A stretch of 64,000 nt of DNA, from the NCBI RefSeq assembly GCF_965208555.1, contig NZ_OZ242342.1, forward strand, positions 1,116,001 through 1,180,000, in the 5' to 3' direction. This document shows, in pieces, positions 7,930 through 16,566 of this stretch. Within the stretch, counting starts at the first letter, position 1. Each line of letters starts with the position of its first letter. The position numbers and the translations under genes were made by a program. Below the pieces are notes generated by a model, which was not told the DNA's origin, did not search any database, and saw nothing but the letters and a program-made list of their open reading frames with translations. This DNA is from Poriferisodalis sp965208555 (GTDB lineage: Bacteria > Actinomycetota > Acidimicrobiia > Acidimicrobiales > Poriferisodalaceae).

Positions 7930-10332
7930 ATGTGTGCATATACGCACCGTTATCGGGTGGGGAAGGGTGCTGAGTTGGCTGAGATCGACCGCTTGAGTGC
8001 AGAGAACGAGATGCTTCGCTCCCGCCTGTCGGGGCTGACTGAGGCGATTCTGCGCATCAGCGAAGACTTGGACCTTGACGTGGTGCTGCAGGAGGTGGTG
8101 GACGGCGCGCGGATCCTCACCGATGCTCGTTACGGCGCAATCACCACGCTCGACGGTGCAGGAGAGCTGCAGGACGTGCTGTTCTCGGGCCTGTCGCCCG
8201 AGGATGAGCAGGTCGTGGTGGGTTACGGCAGGGGCATGGAGCTGTTCCGCTATCTCAGCGGCATGGATGAGCCACTGCGGACCAGCGATTTTGTTGCTCA
8301 CTTGGAGTCGGTGGGGTTCGATGGGCTCGAGCCCCAGATCGGTTCGTTCCTCGGGGCCCAGATCAGGGTGCGGGATCGTCAAGTGGGCGCGATCTTCGTC
8401 GGCGAGAAGCACGACGGCTCGGCGTTCACCCATGAGGACGAGGAGACCGTGGAGATGTTCGCCAGCCAAGCGGCGATGGCGCTCACCAACGCCCGCCGCT
8501 ACGGCGACGAGCAGCGCGCCAAGGCCGATCTGCAGGCGCTGGTCAGCACCTCCCCGGTGGGGGTGCTGGTGGTGGACGCTGCCTCTGAGGAGGTCGTCAT
8601 GGCGAACCGGGAGGCGCGCCGCCTGATCGGGATCGGGCCCGAGAAAGGGGGCTTCCCGGTCGCGAGCCTCGAACCGCTGAGATACAAGCGGATGGACGGG
8701 TCCCAAACTGCCATCGAAGATCTGCCGTTCGAGCGGGCACTGCACGCCGACGAGATGGTGCAGGCCGAAGAACTGGTGATCGTGCGTCCTGACGGCAGCG
8801 AGGTGGCGACGCTGATCAACGCCTCGTCGCTTCGCTCTGAAGACGGTCGGCTGATGACGATCATCGCGACCATTCAGGACATATCGCCGCTGGAGGATCT
8901 GGAGCGGCTGCGGGCTGAGTTCCTGGCGGTGGTGAGCCATGAGCTTCGGGCGCCGCTGACCGCGATCAAGGGCTCTGCGGCCACGGTGCTCGGCTCGCTG
9001 ACGACCCCGGATCCTGCTGAGGTGCGCCAGTTCTTCCACATCGTCGAAGAACGCGCCGACCACATGCGGGACCTCATCAACGATCTGCTGGATATGACCC
9101 GCATCGAGGCGGGCACGCTGTCGGTGACGACCGAGCCGGCGGACCTGGTGTCGATCATCGACAACGCCAAGAACTCGTTCCTCGGCGCCGGCCACCAGCA
9201 TCAGATCAAGATCGACTCGATGCCCAACCTGCCGCGGGTGTGGGCGGACCGCCAGCGGATCGCGCAGGTGCTCCACAATCTGTTCTCCAACGCCGCTGCC
9301 AACTCCCACGAATGGTCCACCATCACCGTGGAAGCGTCGCTGGACGACACCCACGTGGCGGTCTCGGTCACCGACGAGGGCGCCGGCATCCCACCAGAGC
9401 GCCTGCCGCTGCTGTTCACCAAATTCTCGCGAACCCACCGCGAGCACCCCCAGCCCACGGGCACCGGCTACGGCCTAGGCCTCGCGATCTGCAAGGGCAT
9501 CGTGGAAGCCCACGGCGGCCGCATCTGGGCACACAGCGCCGGGCAGAACCAAGGCGCCCAGTTCACCTTCACCATTCCCGCCCTGGACGAGCCGGCTGCG
9601 GTGATCGCCCCAGCGGAACCCGGCGCCGGCACGGTGGCCCGCGCCCCCGCGAAGGTGGAACGCATCCTCGTCGTCGAGGACGACCCTCGAGCGCTGCGCT
9701 ATCTCCGCAACACGCTCTCACGGGCCGGCTACACGCCCATCGTCACCAGCGACCCGAGCGAGCTCGAACACCTCCTGGCGACCGAGATGCCACATCTGGC
9801 AGTGCTGGACCTAGTACTGCCGGGCACCGACGCCTTCGAGCTCATCAGGCGCAGCCCCAAGGTGCTCGAGGTGCCGGTCATCATCGTGTCAGGACGGGGC
9901 GACGACCAGCTCGTCGCCAAGGCCTTCGAGCTGGGAGCGGCCGACTACATCGTCAAGCCGTTCTCGCCCACCGAGCTGCTGGCGCGCATCGCGGCGGCGC
10001 TTCGCAGGCGCGCGCAGTCCCAGCACACCGAGCCCTACCGGCTGGCCGACCTGACGGTCGACTACATGACGCACACGGTCACCGTCGCAGGCCGGGTGGT
10101 GAGCCTCACCCCCACCGAGTACAAGCTGCTCTCAGAGCTGTGCACCAACGCCGGCCGCGACCTCAGCTACGAGCAGCTGCTGGAGGCAGTCTGGGGAGAC
10201 GGCGCCAGCGGCGACGCCCAGCGTGTGCGCACTTTCGTCAAGGACCTGCGGGCCAAGCTGGGCGACGACGCTCGCAGGCCCACCTACATCCTCACGGTGC
10301 CGAGCGTCGGCTACCGCGCCGCTGTCCCCTAG
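7930..10332 (+). CDS. One-piece sensor histidine kinase with receiver and OmpR-type DNA-binding domain
   Basis: An 800-residue cytoplasmic protein without membrane segments. Domains in order: short coiled coil (about 15-35), GAF (about 35-190, IGSFLGAQIRVRDRQVGAIF), PAS (about 200-315), HisKA with VVSHELRAPLTAIKG and phospho-acceptor His337, HATPase with NLFSNAA, DEGAGIPPERLPLLF and GTGYGLGLAI, then a receiver with VEDDP acid pocket, LVLPGTD around phospho-acceptor Asp627 and the conserved Lys in IVKPFSP. The last 90 residues are a winged helix of the OmpR/PhoB kind (SLTPTEYKLLSEL ... RVRTFVKDLRAKLGDD ... VGYRAAVP). Sensor, relay and transcription output are therefore on one chain, whereas most systems split them. 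TTG 7927 precedes ATG 7930 directly; I take the ATG. The target genes are unknown. Confidence 0.9.
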   Translation: MCAYTHRYRVGKGAELAEIDRLSAENEMLRSRLSGLTEAILRISEDLDLDVVLQEVVDGARILTDARYGAITTLDGAGELQDVLFSGLSPEDEQVVVGYGRGMELFRYLSGMDEPLRTSDFVAHLESVGFDGLEPQIGSFLGAQIRVRDRQVGAIFVGEKHDGSAFTHEDEETVEMFASQAAMALTNARRYGDEQRAKADLQALVSTSPVGVLVVDAASEEVVMANREARRLIGIGPEKGGFPVASLEPLRYKRMDGSQTAIEDLPFERALHADEMVQAEELVIVRPDGSEVATLINASSLRSEDGRLMTIIATIQDISPLEDLERLRAEFLAVVSHELRAPLTAIKGSAATVLGSLTTPDPAEVRQFFHIVEERADHMRDLINDLLDMTRIEAGTLSVTTEPADLVSIIDNAKNSFLGAGHQHQIKIDSMPNLPRVWADRQRIAQVLHNLFSNAAANSHEWSTITVEASLDDTHVAVSVTDEGAGIPPERLPLLFTKFSRTHREHPQPTGTGYGLGLAICKGIVEAHGGRIWAHSAGQNQGAQFTFTIPALDEPAAVIAPAEPGAGTVARAPAKVERILVVEDDPRALRYLRNTLSRAGYTPIVTSDPSELEHLLATEMPHLAVLDLVLPGTDAFELIRRSPKVLEVPVIIVSGRGDDQLVAKAFELGAADYIVKPFSPTELLARIAAALRRRAQSQHTEPYRLADLTVDYMTHTVTVAGRVVSLTPTEYKLLSELCTNAGRDLSYEQLLEAVWGDGASGDAQRVRTFVKDLRAKLGDDARRPTYILTVPSVGYRAAVP

Positions 10333-10371
10333 GCGGGAGCTCGCCCCCCGACACCACGCCGCCGGTGCTGG

Positions 10372-11664
10372 CTAGGCGCGAGCCGCCACCATCTGGTGCT
10401 TGATCGGTCCGACGTGCAGATGCGCTATGCGCGATTGCTCACCGTCGAGCTGCAGGCGGTCCAGCAGGGGCGCCACCACCCGGAAGAAGGCTCGCAGCTC
10501 CCATCGGGCCAGGTGTACGCCCAGGCAGAAGTGGGCACCGTGGCCGAAGGCAAGATGGTCGTTGGGAGTGCGCTGGATGTCGAAGCGATACGGATCGGGG
10601 AATTGGCGCTCGTCGCGGTTGGCTGAGGGGTACCAGATGCCGACGTGCTCGCCTGCCTTGATGGTGTGGCCTCGCAGCTCGGTGTCTTTGGTGCACGTGC
10701 GGGCGAACTGGATCACCGGCGAGGTCCAGCGCAGGATCTCTTCGACGGCAGTTTCAACGGCTTCAGGGTCGTCGATGCATTCATTCAGCAGGTCGAGCTG
10801 GTCACGGTGCTCCAGCAGGGCGATCACCCCGCCGCTCGCCGCGTTGCGGGTGGTCTCGTTGCCCGCGGCGATCATCAGGCGCAGGTAGCCCACGAGCTGC
10901 TGGGGCGTGAGCGGGCCCGACTCGATCTCGGACCGCAGCAGGATGCTGACGAGGTCGCGGCCGTCGGTCCCCTCACGCCGACGGTGGCGGATCAGCTCGC
11001 CGATCCACGCGTCGAACTCGCGGATCATGCGGCGCCGCATCTCGTCGCGGGACTCGCCAGGCCGACAGAATCGCTCCAGATCGGGATCGTCGAACAGCGC
11101 CGACGTCCACTCGTGCACCTGTTCCCAGTCATCGGCCGATACGCCGACCATCTCGCAGATCGCCGCCAGCGGCAGCTTCACTGCCAGGTCTTCGACGACA
11201 TCGGCGGTGCCGGTCTCGGCGACCTTGGCCACGAACTCGTCGGCGAAGCGCTGGGCGTGCCGCTCAAGCGATTCGGACCTGCTGCGCATCGCTTTCGGGG
11301 TGAACTCCGGCACCACCAACCGGCGCAGGTCCCAGTGGTCGGGACGGTCCTTGAAGATGAAATCCGGCGGCTCGTCGGGATCCCAGCCGATCTCGATGGC
11401 TCGCTGGCGGTACCTCGTCCAGAAGCGAGCATCCCGGTCGGCATCGGCCAGACGCAGGCGGCCGCCGCCGTTGATGAAGGTCGTGTTCTGGCCTGAGATC
11501 CACTTCACGTCCTCGTAGCGGGTGACGGCCCAGAACGGCACGATGTTGTCGCGCACATACCAGTAGACGGGCGCTTCCTCGCGCAGCAGGTCCCACTCAG
11601 CCCACGGGTAGCCGTCTGTGGCATAGCGCTCCGTGTCGTGAATCACTGCCTCGTCGACCTGCAT
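10372..11664 (-). CDS. Cytochrome P450
   Basis: A 430-residue soluble bacterial P450. Visible: I-helix oxygen-activation motif AGNETTRN, K-helix EEILR (the ExxR salt bridge), and the haem loop FGHGAHFCLGVHLAR with proximal ligand Cys380. Length and the AGNETT form resemble actinobacterial CYPs that hydroxylate steroid or terpenoid side chains (CYP142/CYP125-like), but the subfamily cannot be fixed by eye. ATG 11664 starts MQVDEAVIHD; the frame runs to 11769 without domain content. It needs ferredoxin and reductase partners, none of which lies beside it. It converges with the sensor kinase and diverges from the dehydrogenase at 11762. Confidence 0.9.
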   Translation of the reverse strand: MQVDEAVIHDTERYATDGYPWAEWDLLREEAPVYWYVRDNIVPFWAVTRYEDVKWISGQNTTFINGGGRLRLADADRDARFWTRYRQRAIEIGWDPDEPPDFIFKDRPDHWDLRRLVVPEFTPKAMRSRSESLERHAQRFADEFVAKVAETGTADVVEDLAVKLPLAAICEMVGVSADDWEQVHEWTSALFDDPDLERFCRPGESRDEMRRRMIREFDAWIGELIRHRRREGTDGRDLVSILLRSEIESGPLTPQQLVGYLRLMIAAGNETTRNAASGGVIALLEHRDQLDLLNECIDDPEAVETAVEEILRWTSPVIQFARTCTKDTELRGHTIKAGEHVGIWYPSANRDERQFPDPYRFDIQRTPNDHLAFGHGAHFCLGVHLARWELRAFFRVVAPLLDRLQLDGEQSRIAHLHVGPIKHQMVAARA

Positions 11665-11761
11665 GAATCCGTGCCTCCGCCCGCCAGCCAGCGCTACAGC
11701 TCGCATCAAAGGTAGTGGTGTGCCCCACGGCGTCGCCGGGCTGCGGCGCAATACTGACGGC

Positions 11762-12778
11762 ATGAGCACCGGTTCAACTCACGAGGGATCCCCGGCCGAC
11801 AAGGCAGCGTCCGATCTGCCGGTCGTCTGGTTCGACCGGCCTGCCGGCCGGCTGCAGCGCGAACTGCTGGAGGGTCGGGCGCAGATCGCCGATGTGCGCG
11901 GCGACGATCCGCTGGAAGGCATCGAACGGGCCGAAGGCGCCATCGTGGGTGCCGCCATCCGCTACGACCGCACGGTGTACGAGCAGGCGCCGAAGCTGCG
12001 GGTCATTGCCCGTGCAGGCATCGGTTTCGACAACCTCGATCTTGACGACGCCACCGAGTTCGGCATCGCCGCCTGCAACACGCCCGACGGACCGACGACC
12101 TCGACCGCCGAGCAGGCCGTTGCCCTCATCTTCGCCGTCACCAAGGGATTGAAGGAATCGGCCCGCCGGCTCGAAGCCGCCGAAGGCGACTACTGGGCGC
12201 GCCACGGACACCTCGAGCTGGCGGGCTCGACGCTCGCCTTGCTGGGTCTCGGACGCATCGGCGGATATGTGGCCCGGGTGATGTCGGCGGTCGGCATGGA
12301 CATCGTGGCCTATGACCCGTATGCAGCCGACGAGCGTTTTGCCGAGCTGGGCGCCCAGCGAGCGGCGACGCCCGGCGAAGCGGTTGCCGATGCGCATGTC
12401 GTGTCGGTGCATGCGCCGCTCAGCGAAGCTACGCACCATCTCGTGGACGGCGACTTGCTGGCTGCGATGCGCGACGGCGTCTATCTCGTGAACACGTCGC
12501 GCGGCGGCCTCGTCGACCAGGACGCCCTGCTGGCAGCTCTGAACGCGGGCAAGGTACGCGGCGCTGGGTTGGACGTGACCGAACCAGAACCGCTGCCGCC
12601 AGGCCATCCGTTGCTGGGTCGCCCCGACGTGGTGGTCACCCCGCACGTGGCCTCGGCCACCGTGGCGGGCCGCCGTCGCATCTTCACCCATGCCGTTGCC
12701 AAGGTCATGACCGCACTCGACGGATCCCAGCCGCCCAACATGCTCAACCCGCAGGCATGGCCCGGCCGCAACGCCTGA
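11762..12778 (+). CDS. D-isomer 2-hydroxyacid dehydrogenase (phosphoglycerate-dehydrogenase-like)
   Basis: A 338-residue NAD-dependent dehydrogenase. The Rossmann dinucleotide motif is LLGLGRIGGYVARVM, with the following Asp in VAYDPY selecting NAD. Catalytic residues of the family are visible: Arg in LVNTSRGGLVD, Glu in DVTEPEPLP and His in VTPHVAS. The substrate domain has RAGIGFDNLDL. It lacks the C-terminal ACT/serine-binding extension of full-length SerA, so it may act on another 2-hydroxyacid (glyoxylate/hydroxypyruvate type) or be a short PGDH. ATG 11762 was chosen over the open frame upstream because it begins the recognisable protein. The gene is divergent from the P450; 18 nt separate it from the helicase that follows. 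Confidence 0.85.
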   Translation: MSTGSTHEGSPADKAASDLPVVWFDRPAGRLQRELLEGRAQIADVRGDDPLEGIERAEGAIVGAAIRYDRTVYEQAPKLRVIARAGIGFDNLDLDDATEFGIAACNTPDGPTTSTAEQAVALIFAVTKGLKESARRLEAAEGDYWARHGHLELAGSTLALLGLGRIGGYVARVMSAVGMDIVAYDPYAADERFAELGAQRAATPGEAVADAHVVSVHAPLSEATHHLVDGDLLAAMRDGVYLVNTSRGGLVDQDALLAALNAGKVRGAGLDVTEPEPLPPGHPLLGRPDVVVTPHVASATVAGRRRIFTHAVAKVMTALDGSQPPNMLNPQAWPGRNA

Positions 12779-12796
12779 TAGCCGCAGGCGCATGAC

Positions 12797-14935
12797 GTGA
12801 GCCTCACCGCTGCGGCGCCGGGACGGCTGACGGCATTCCTGCCGGGCGACCCCGATGCCGACTCGCTGCTCGACGGGTTCCTGGCCTACACCGCCGAGGT
12901 GGGCCTCGAGCTGTATGAGGCGCAGGAAGACGCAGTTCTGGAGATCTTCGGCGGCAACCACGTCATCATCACCACACCGACCGGTTCGGGCAAGTCGCTC
13001 GTCGGCCTCGCGGCGCACTTCGAGGCGGTGGCGCGAGGTCAGCGCAGCTACTACACGGCACCGGTGAAGGCGCTCGTGTCGGAGAAGTTCTTCGCGCTCT
13101 GCGACGAGCTCGGCGCAGCGAACGTCGGCATGGTGACCGGTGACGGCGCCATCAACCCCGACGCGCCGGTGGTCTGCTGCACCCAGGAGATCCTGGCCAA
13201 CCTGGCACTGCGCAACGGTGCCGATGCCCCGGCCGACAGCGTCGTCATGGACGAGTTCCACTTCTACGCCGACCGCGACCGGGGATGGGCCTGGCAGGTG
13301 CCGCTGCTGGAACTGACCCGCACCCAGATGATCCTGATGAGCGCCACCCTCGGCCCCACCCAGCGATTCGCCGACGACCTGCGTCGCCGCAGCGGCCGGG
13401 AGGTCGCCACCGTGACCGGTGCCGAACGGCCCGTGCCGCTCACCTTCACCTACCGCGAGACCACGCTGCACCAATCGCTCGAAGAGCTGCTGGAGCTGCG
13501 CCGGGTGCCCGCCTACATCGTCCATTTCACCCAGAAGGCCGCCACCGAGCGGGCGCAGGCTCTCACCAGCCTCAATGTCCTGTCGAAGGACGAGAAGGCG
13601 CAGGTGGCAGCCGAGATCGTCGATTTCCGGTTCGACTCGCCATTTGGGCGCGACATCCAGCGTTTCGTCAAGGCCGGCATCGGCGTACACCACGCCGGGA
13701 TGCTGCCCAAGTACCGGCTGCTCGTCGAACGGCTGGCCGGTGCGGGCCTGCTCAAGCTCATCTGCGGCACCGACACGCTCGGCGTCGGCGTGAACGTGCC
13801 CATCCGCACGGTGGTGTTCACCCAGCTCTGCAAGTTCGACGGCCGCGACACCCGGGTGCTGTCGGTGCGGGACTTCCAGCAGATCGCCGGCCGGGCCGGG
13901 CGCCGGGGCTTCGACCACGAGGGCTTCGTGTGGTGCCAAGCGCCCGAGCACGAGGTCGAGTACGCGATGGCGCTGGAGAAGGCCCGCGAGAAGTTCGGCG
14001 ACGACCCGGCCAAGCTCCGCAAGGTGCGTCGCCCGTCGCCGCCCAAGCGGGGCTACGCGCCCTGGAATGCCGACACGTTCGAACGGCTGGCATCGGGACA
14101 GCCCGAGCTGCTCCGCTCAGAGTTCGACGTATCGCACTCGATGCTGATGAACGTGCTGGACCGGCCCGGCGACGGCTGCGCGGCCATGCGCCGGCTGCTC
14201 ACCGACAACCACGAGACGCGTGCTGCCAACCGCACCCACATCCGCCGGGCCATCGCCATCTACCGCTCGCTCGTCGAGACGCAGGTGGTGGAACGCCTCG
14301 ACGAACCCGATGAGCTGGACCGGCTGGTGCGGGTGAACGTGGACCTGCAGGCAGAGTTCGACCTCACCCAGCCGCTGTCGCCGTTCGCGCTCGACGCCAT
14401 CGAATTCCTCGACCCCGACGAGCCCACCCACCCGCTCGACGTGCTCAGCGTGCTCGAAGCCACGCTCGAGAACCCCACCGTGGTGCTGGAACGCCAGCGC
14501 GACATGGCACGCACCGACCTGCTGGCCGAGATGAAGGCCGAGGGCGTGGAGTACGAAGAGCGGATGGAGCGGCTGGAGGAGGTCGAGTGGCCCAAGCCGT
14601 TGCGCGACTGGCTGTACGACAGCTTCAACGCCTGGTCGACCCACCATCCGTGGTTGAGGAATGACAACGTGCGACCGAAGTCCGTGGCACGGGACATGAA
14701 CGAACGGGCGATGACGTTTCGCGAGTACGTGAACCACTACGGCATCAAGGGATCCGAAGGCGTGCTGCTGCGCTACCTCAGCGATGCGTACAAGGCGCTC
14801 GTGCGTAACGTGCCCGAACATCGCCGAACCGACGACATCGTCGAGCTGACCCGGTGGCTGGGCGAGACCGTGCGCACCACCGACAGCAGCCTCATCGACG
14901 AGTGGGAACGCCTCGAGCAGCTCGCTGCCGGCTAG
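12797..14935 (+). CDS. Ski2-like DEAD/DEAH-box helicase
   Basis: A 712-residue superfamily 2 helicase. Motif I is ITTPTGSGKS (about residue 57-66), motif II is MDEFH (a DExH form), motif III MSATL, and the C-terminal RecA domain has GVHHAGMLPKYR, LICGTDTLGVGVNVPIR and QIAGRAGRRGFDHEG, the hallmark of the Ski2/Mtr4 group. The last 300 residues, with many acidic helices, resemble the DUF3516 region found in actinobacterial members. These are thought to act on RNA or ribosome assembly, though bacterial roles are poorly known. Start GTG 12797 follows the dehydrogenase by 18 nt, suggesting one transcript. An ATG at 12792 is out of frame. Confidence 0.85.
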   Translation: MSLTAAAPGRLTAFLPGDPDADSLLDGFLAYTAEVGLELYEAQEDAVLEIFGGNHVIITTPTGSGKSLVGLAAHFEAVARGQRSYYTAPVKALVSEKFFALCDELGAANVGMVTGDGAINPDAPVVCCTQEILANLALRNGADAPADSVVMDEFHFYADRDRGWAWQVPLLELTRTQMILMSATLGPTQRFADDLRRRSGREVATVTGAERPVPLTFTYRETTLHQSLEELLELRRVPAYIVHFTQKAATERAQALTSLNVLSKDEKAQVAAEIVDFRFDSPFGRDIQRFVKAGIGVHHAGMLPKYRLLVERLAGAGLLKLICGTDTLGVGVNVPIRTVVFTQLCKFDGRDTRVLSVRDFQQIAGRAGRRGFDHEGFVWCQAPEHEVEYAMALEKAREKFGDDPAKLRKVRRPSPPKRGYAPWNADTFERLASGQPELLRSEFDVSHSMLMNVLDRPGDGCAAMRRLLTDNHETRAANRTHIRRAIAIYRSLVETQVVERLDEPDELDRLVRVNVDLQAEFDLTQPLSPFALDAIEFLDPDEPTHPLDVLSVLEATLENPTVVLERQRDMARTDLLAEMKAEGVEYEERMERLEEVEWPKPLRDWLYDSFNAWSTHHPWLRNDNVRPKSVARDMNERAMTFREYVNHYGIKGSEGVLLRYLSDAYKALVRNVPEHRRTDDIVELTRWLGETVRTTDSSLIDEWERLEQLAAG

Positions 14936-14938
14936 CTC

Positions 14939-14997
14939 GGCGCCCGGTAGCTGGGCGCCCCTGTGCCTACTGGGTCGGCGCCCGGTAGTTGGGCGCC
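14939..14997. terminator. Duplicated 21-nt hairpin between convergent genes
   Basis: A 21-nt sequence with 7-bp perfect arms GGCGCCC/GGGCGCC occurs at 14939-14959 and again, with one loop change (C to T), at 14977-14997. The second copy is the last sense codons of guaB; the first lies beyond the guaB stop. Each can fold into a GC hairpin, so the pair probably serves as a two-way terminator for the helicase and guaB. There is no U run. Confidence 0.5.
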
Positions 14998-16481
14998 TCT
15001 TTGGTGATCATGATGTCGTGGGGGTGGCTCTCGCGCAGGGCCGCCGCCGTGACACGCACGAACCTGGTGCGCAGCCGCATGTCGTCGATGCTCGCAGCGC
15101 CGCAGTAGCCCATTGCCTGGCGCAGCCCGCCGACCAACTGGTGCACCACACCCGCCAGCGGCCCCTTGTAGGCCACCCGTCCCTCGATGCCCTCGGGCAC
15201 CAGTTCCTCCACCTCGCGCCCGTCCTGGAAGTAACGATCCTTGGAGTAGCTGCGGCCCTTCATGGCGCCGACCGAGCCCATGCCGCGGTACTCCTTGAAG
15301 CGCTCGCCCTGGTACAGCACCACCTCGCCGGGCGACTCGTCGGTGCCCGCCAGCAGGCTGCCCACCATGGCGCTATGCGCCCCGGCGGCGATCGCCTTGG
15401 CGAGATCGCCTGAGAACTGCATGCCGCCGTCTGCGATCACCGGCACACCGGCCGCAGCGGCCTCCGAGGCGCAGTCGAACACCGCCGATATCTGCGGCAC
15501 ACCGACGCCGGCCACCACCCGGGTGGTGCAGATCGAGCCGGGGCCGATCCCGACCTTGATCGCGTCGGCGCCAGCCTCGACGAGCGCCCGGGCCGCGTCG
15601 GCGGTGGCCACGTTGCCCGCCACCACCTCGGCAGGGTGATTCGCCTTGATCTTCGCCACCGTCTCGATGACGTCGCGGCTGTGGCCGTGAGCCGTGTCCA
15701 CCACGATGGCATCTACATCGCGCTCCACCAGCGCCGCTGCCCGCTCCATGGTGTCGGGACCGGTACCAACGGCCGCTGCCACCAGCAGCCGGCCCCGCTC
15801 GTCTTTCGAAGCGTTGGGGAACTGGATGCGCTTCTGGATGTCCTTCACCGTGATGAGGCCCACGAGCCGGAAGTCGTCGTCCACGATCGGCAGCTTCTCG
15901 ATGCGGTGCCGCGCCAGGATGACTTGCGCCTCGTCCAGCGTGATCGGCGACTGTGCGGTGACCAGCCCCTCCGATGTCATCACCTCGTGGATCGGCCGGC
16001 CCCAGTCGGTCTCGAAGCGCAGGTCGCGGTTGGTGAGGATGCCGACCAACCGCCCTGCCGGGTCGGTGATCGGCACGCCACTGATCTTGAAGCGAGCCAT
16101 CAGATCTTCGGCCTCGGAGACCAGGTTGTCGGGACCGAGCGTGAAGGGCTCGTTGATCATCCCCGACTCGGAGCGCTTCACCTTGTCGACCTCAGCGGCC
16201 TGATCGGCGACCGACAGGTTGCGGTGGATCACGCCGATGCCGCCGTGGCGGGCCATGGCTATGGCCAGACGTGCCTCGGTGACGGTGTCCATCGCTGCGC
16301 TCACCAGCGGAACGGCGAGCGTGATGCCACGGGTGAACCGCGTCGACGTGTCGACTGCATCGGGCAGCACGTCGGACGCGTCAGGCACGAGCAGCACGTC
16401 GTCGAACGTCAGCCCGTCGGTGGTGACTTTGGCGTCGAGCGAGGGGAATCGCCCCACTTCAGGGGGCTGTCGGGGGGTCAT
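14967..16481 (-). CDS. guaB: IMP dehydrogenase
   Basis: A 504-residue enzyme that oxidises IMP to XMP with NAD, the first committed step of GMP synthesis. Order seen: N-terminal barrel start LTFDDVLLVPDASDVLP, tandem CBS domains (about 110-230, with GVPITDPAGRLVGILTNRDL and KLPIVDDDFRLVGLITVKDI), then catalytic loop GIGPGSICTTRVVAGVG with Cys318 that forms the thioimidate, the IADGGMQFSGDLAKAIAAGA phosphate site and YRGMGSVGAM. The mobile flap is present (VPEGIEGRVAYKG). Length is normal for the family. It is transcribed away from the gpgS-like gene and towards the helicase; the last codons are duplicated beyond the stop. Confidence 0.97.
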   Translation of the reverse strand: MTPRQPPEVGRFPSLDAKVTTDGLTFDDVLLVPDASDVLPDAVDTSTRFTRGITLAVPLVSAAMDTVTEARLAIAMARHGGIGVIHRNLSVADQAAEVDKVKRSESGMINEPFTLGPDNLVSEAEDLMARFKISGVPITDPAGRLVGILTNRDLRFETDWGRPIHEVMTSEGLVTAQSPITLDEAQVILARHRIEKLPIVDDDFRLVGLITVKDIQKRIQFPNASKDERGRLLVAAAVGTGPDTMERAAALVERDVDAIVVDTAHGHSRDVIETVAKIKANHPAEVVAGNVATADAARALVEAGADAIKVGIGPGSICTTRVVAGVGVPQISAVFDCASEAAAAGVPVIADGGMQFSGDLAKAIAAGAHSAMVGSLLAGTDESPGEVVLYQGERFKEYRGMGSVGAMKGRSYSKDRYFQDGREVEELVPEGIEGRVAYKGPLAGVVHQLVGGLRQAMGYCGAASIDDMRLRTRFVRVTAAALRESHPHDIMITKEAPNYRAPTQ

Positions 16482-16566
16482 GGCGCACCCTACCGCGCGA
16501 CCCCCAACGAGCCGGTGAACCCGACCGCTGTAGCTTCCTCAGCAAACGAGGGCGGAGCGGGTTGAC

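Noticed and set aside
7783..9447. 554-residue open frame antisense to the sensor kinase
   Set aside because: The opposite strand has intact GAF, PAS and kinase motifs; the antisense product is His/Arg/Gln-rich with no domain. GC bias at third positions keeps the frame open.
11774..13951. 725-residue antisense frame over the dehydrogenase and helicase genes
   Set aside because: It spans two well-supported genes on the other strand and has no recognisable domain.
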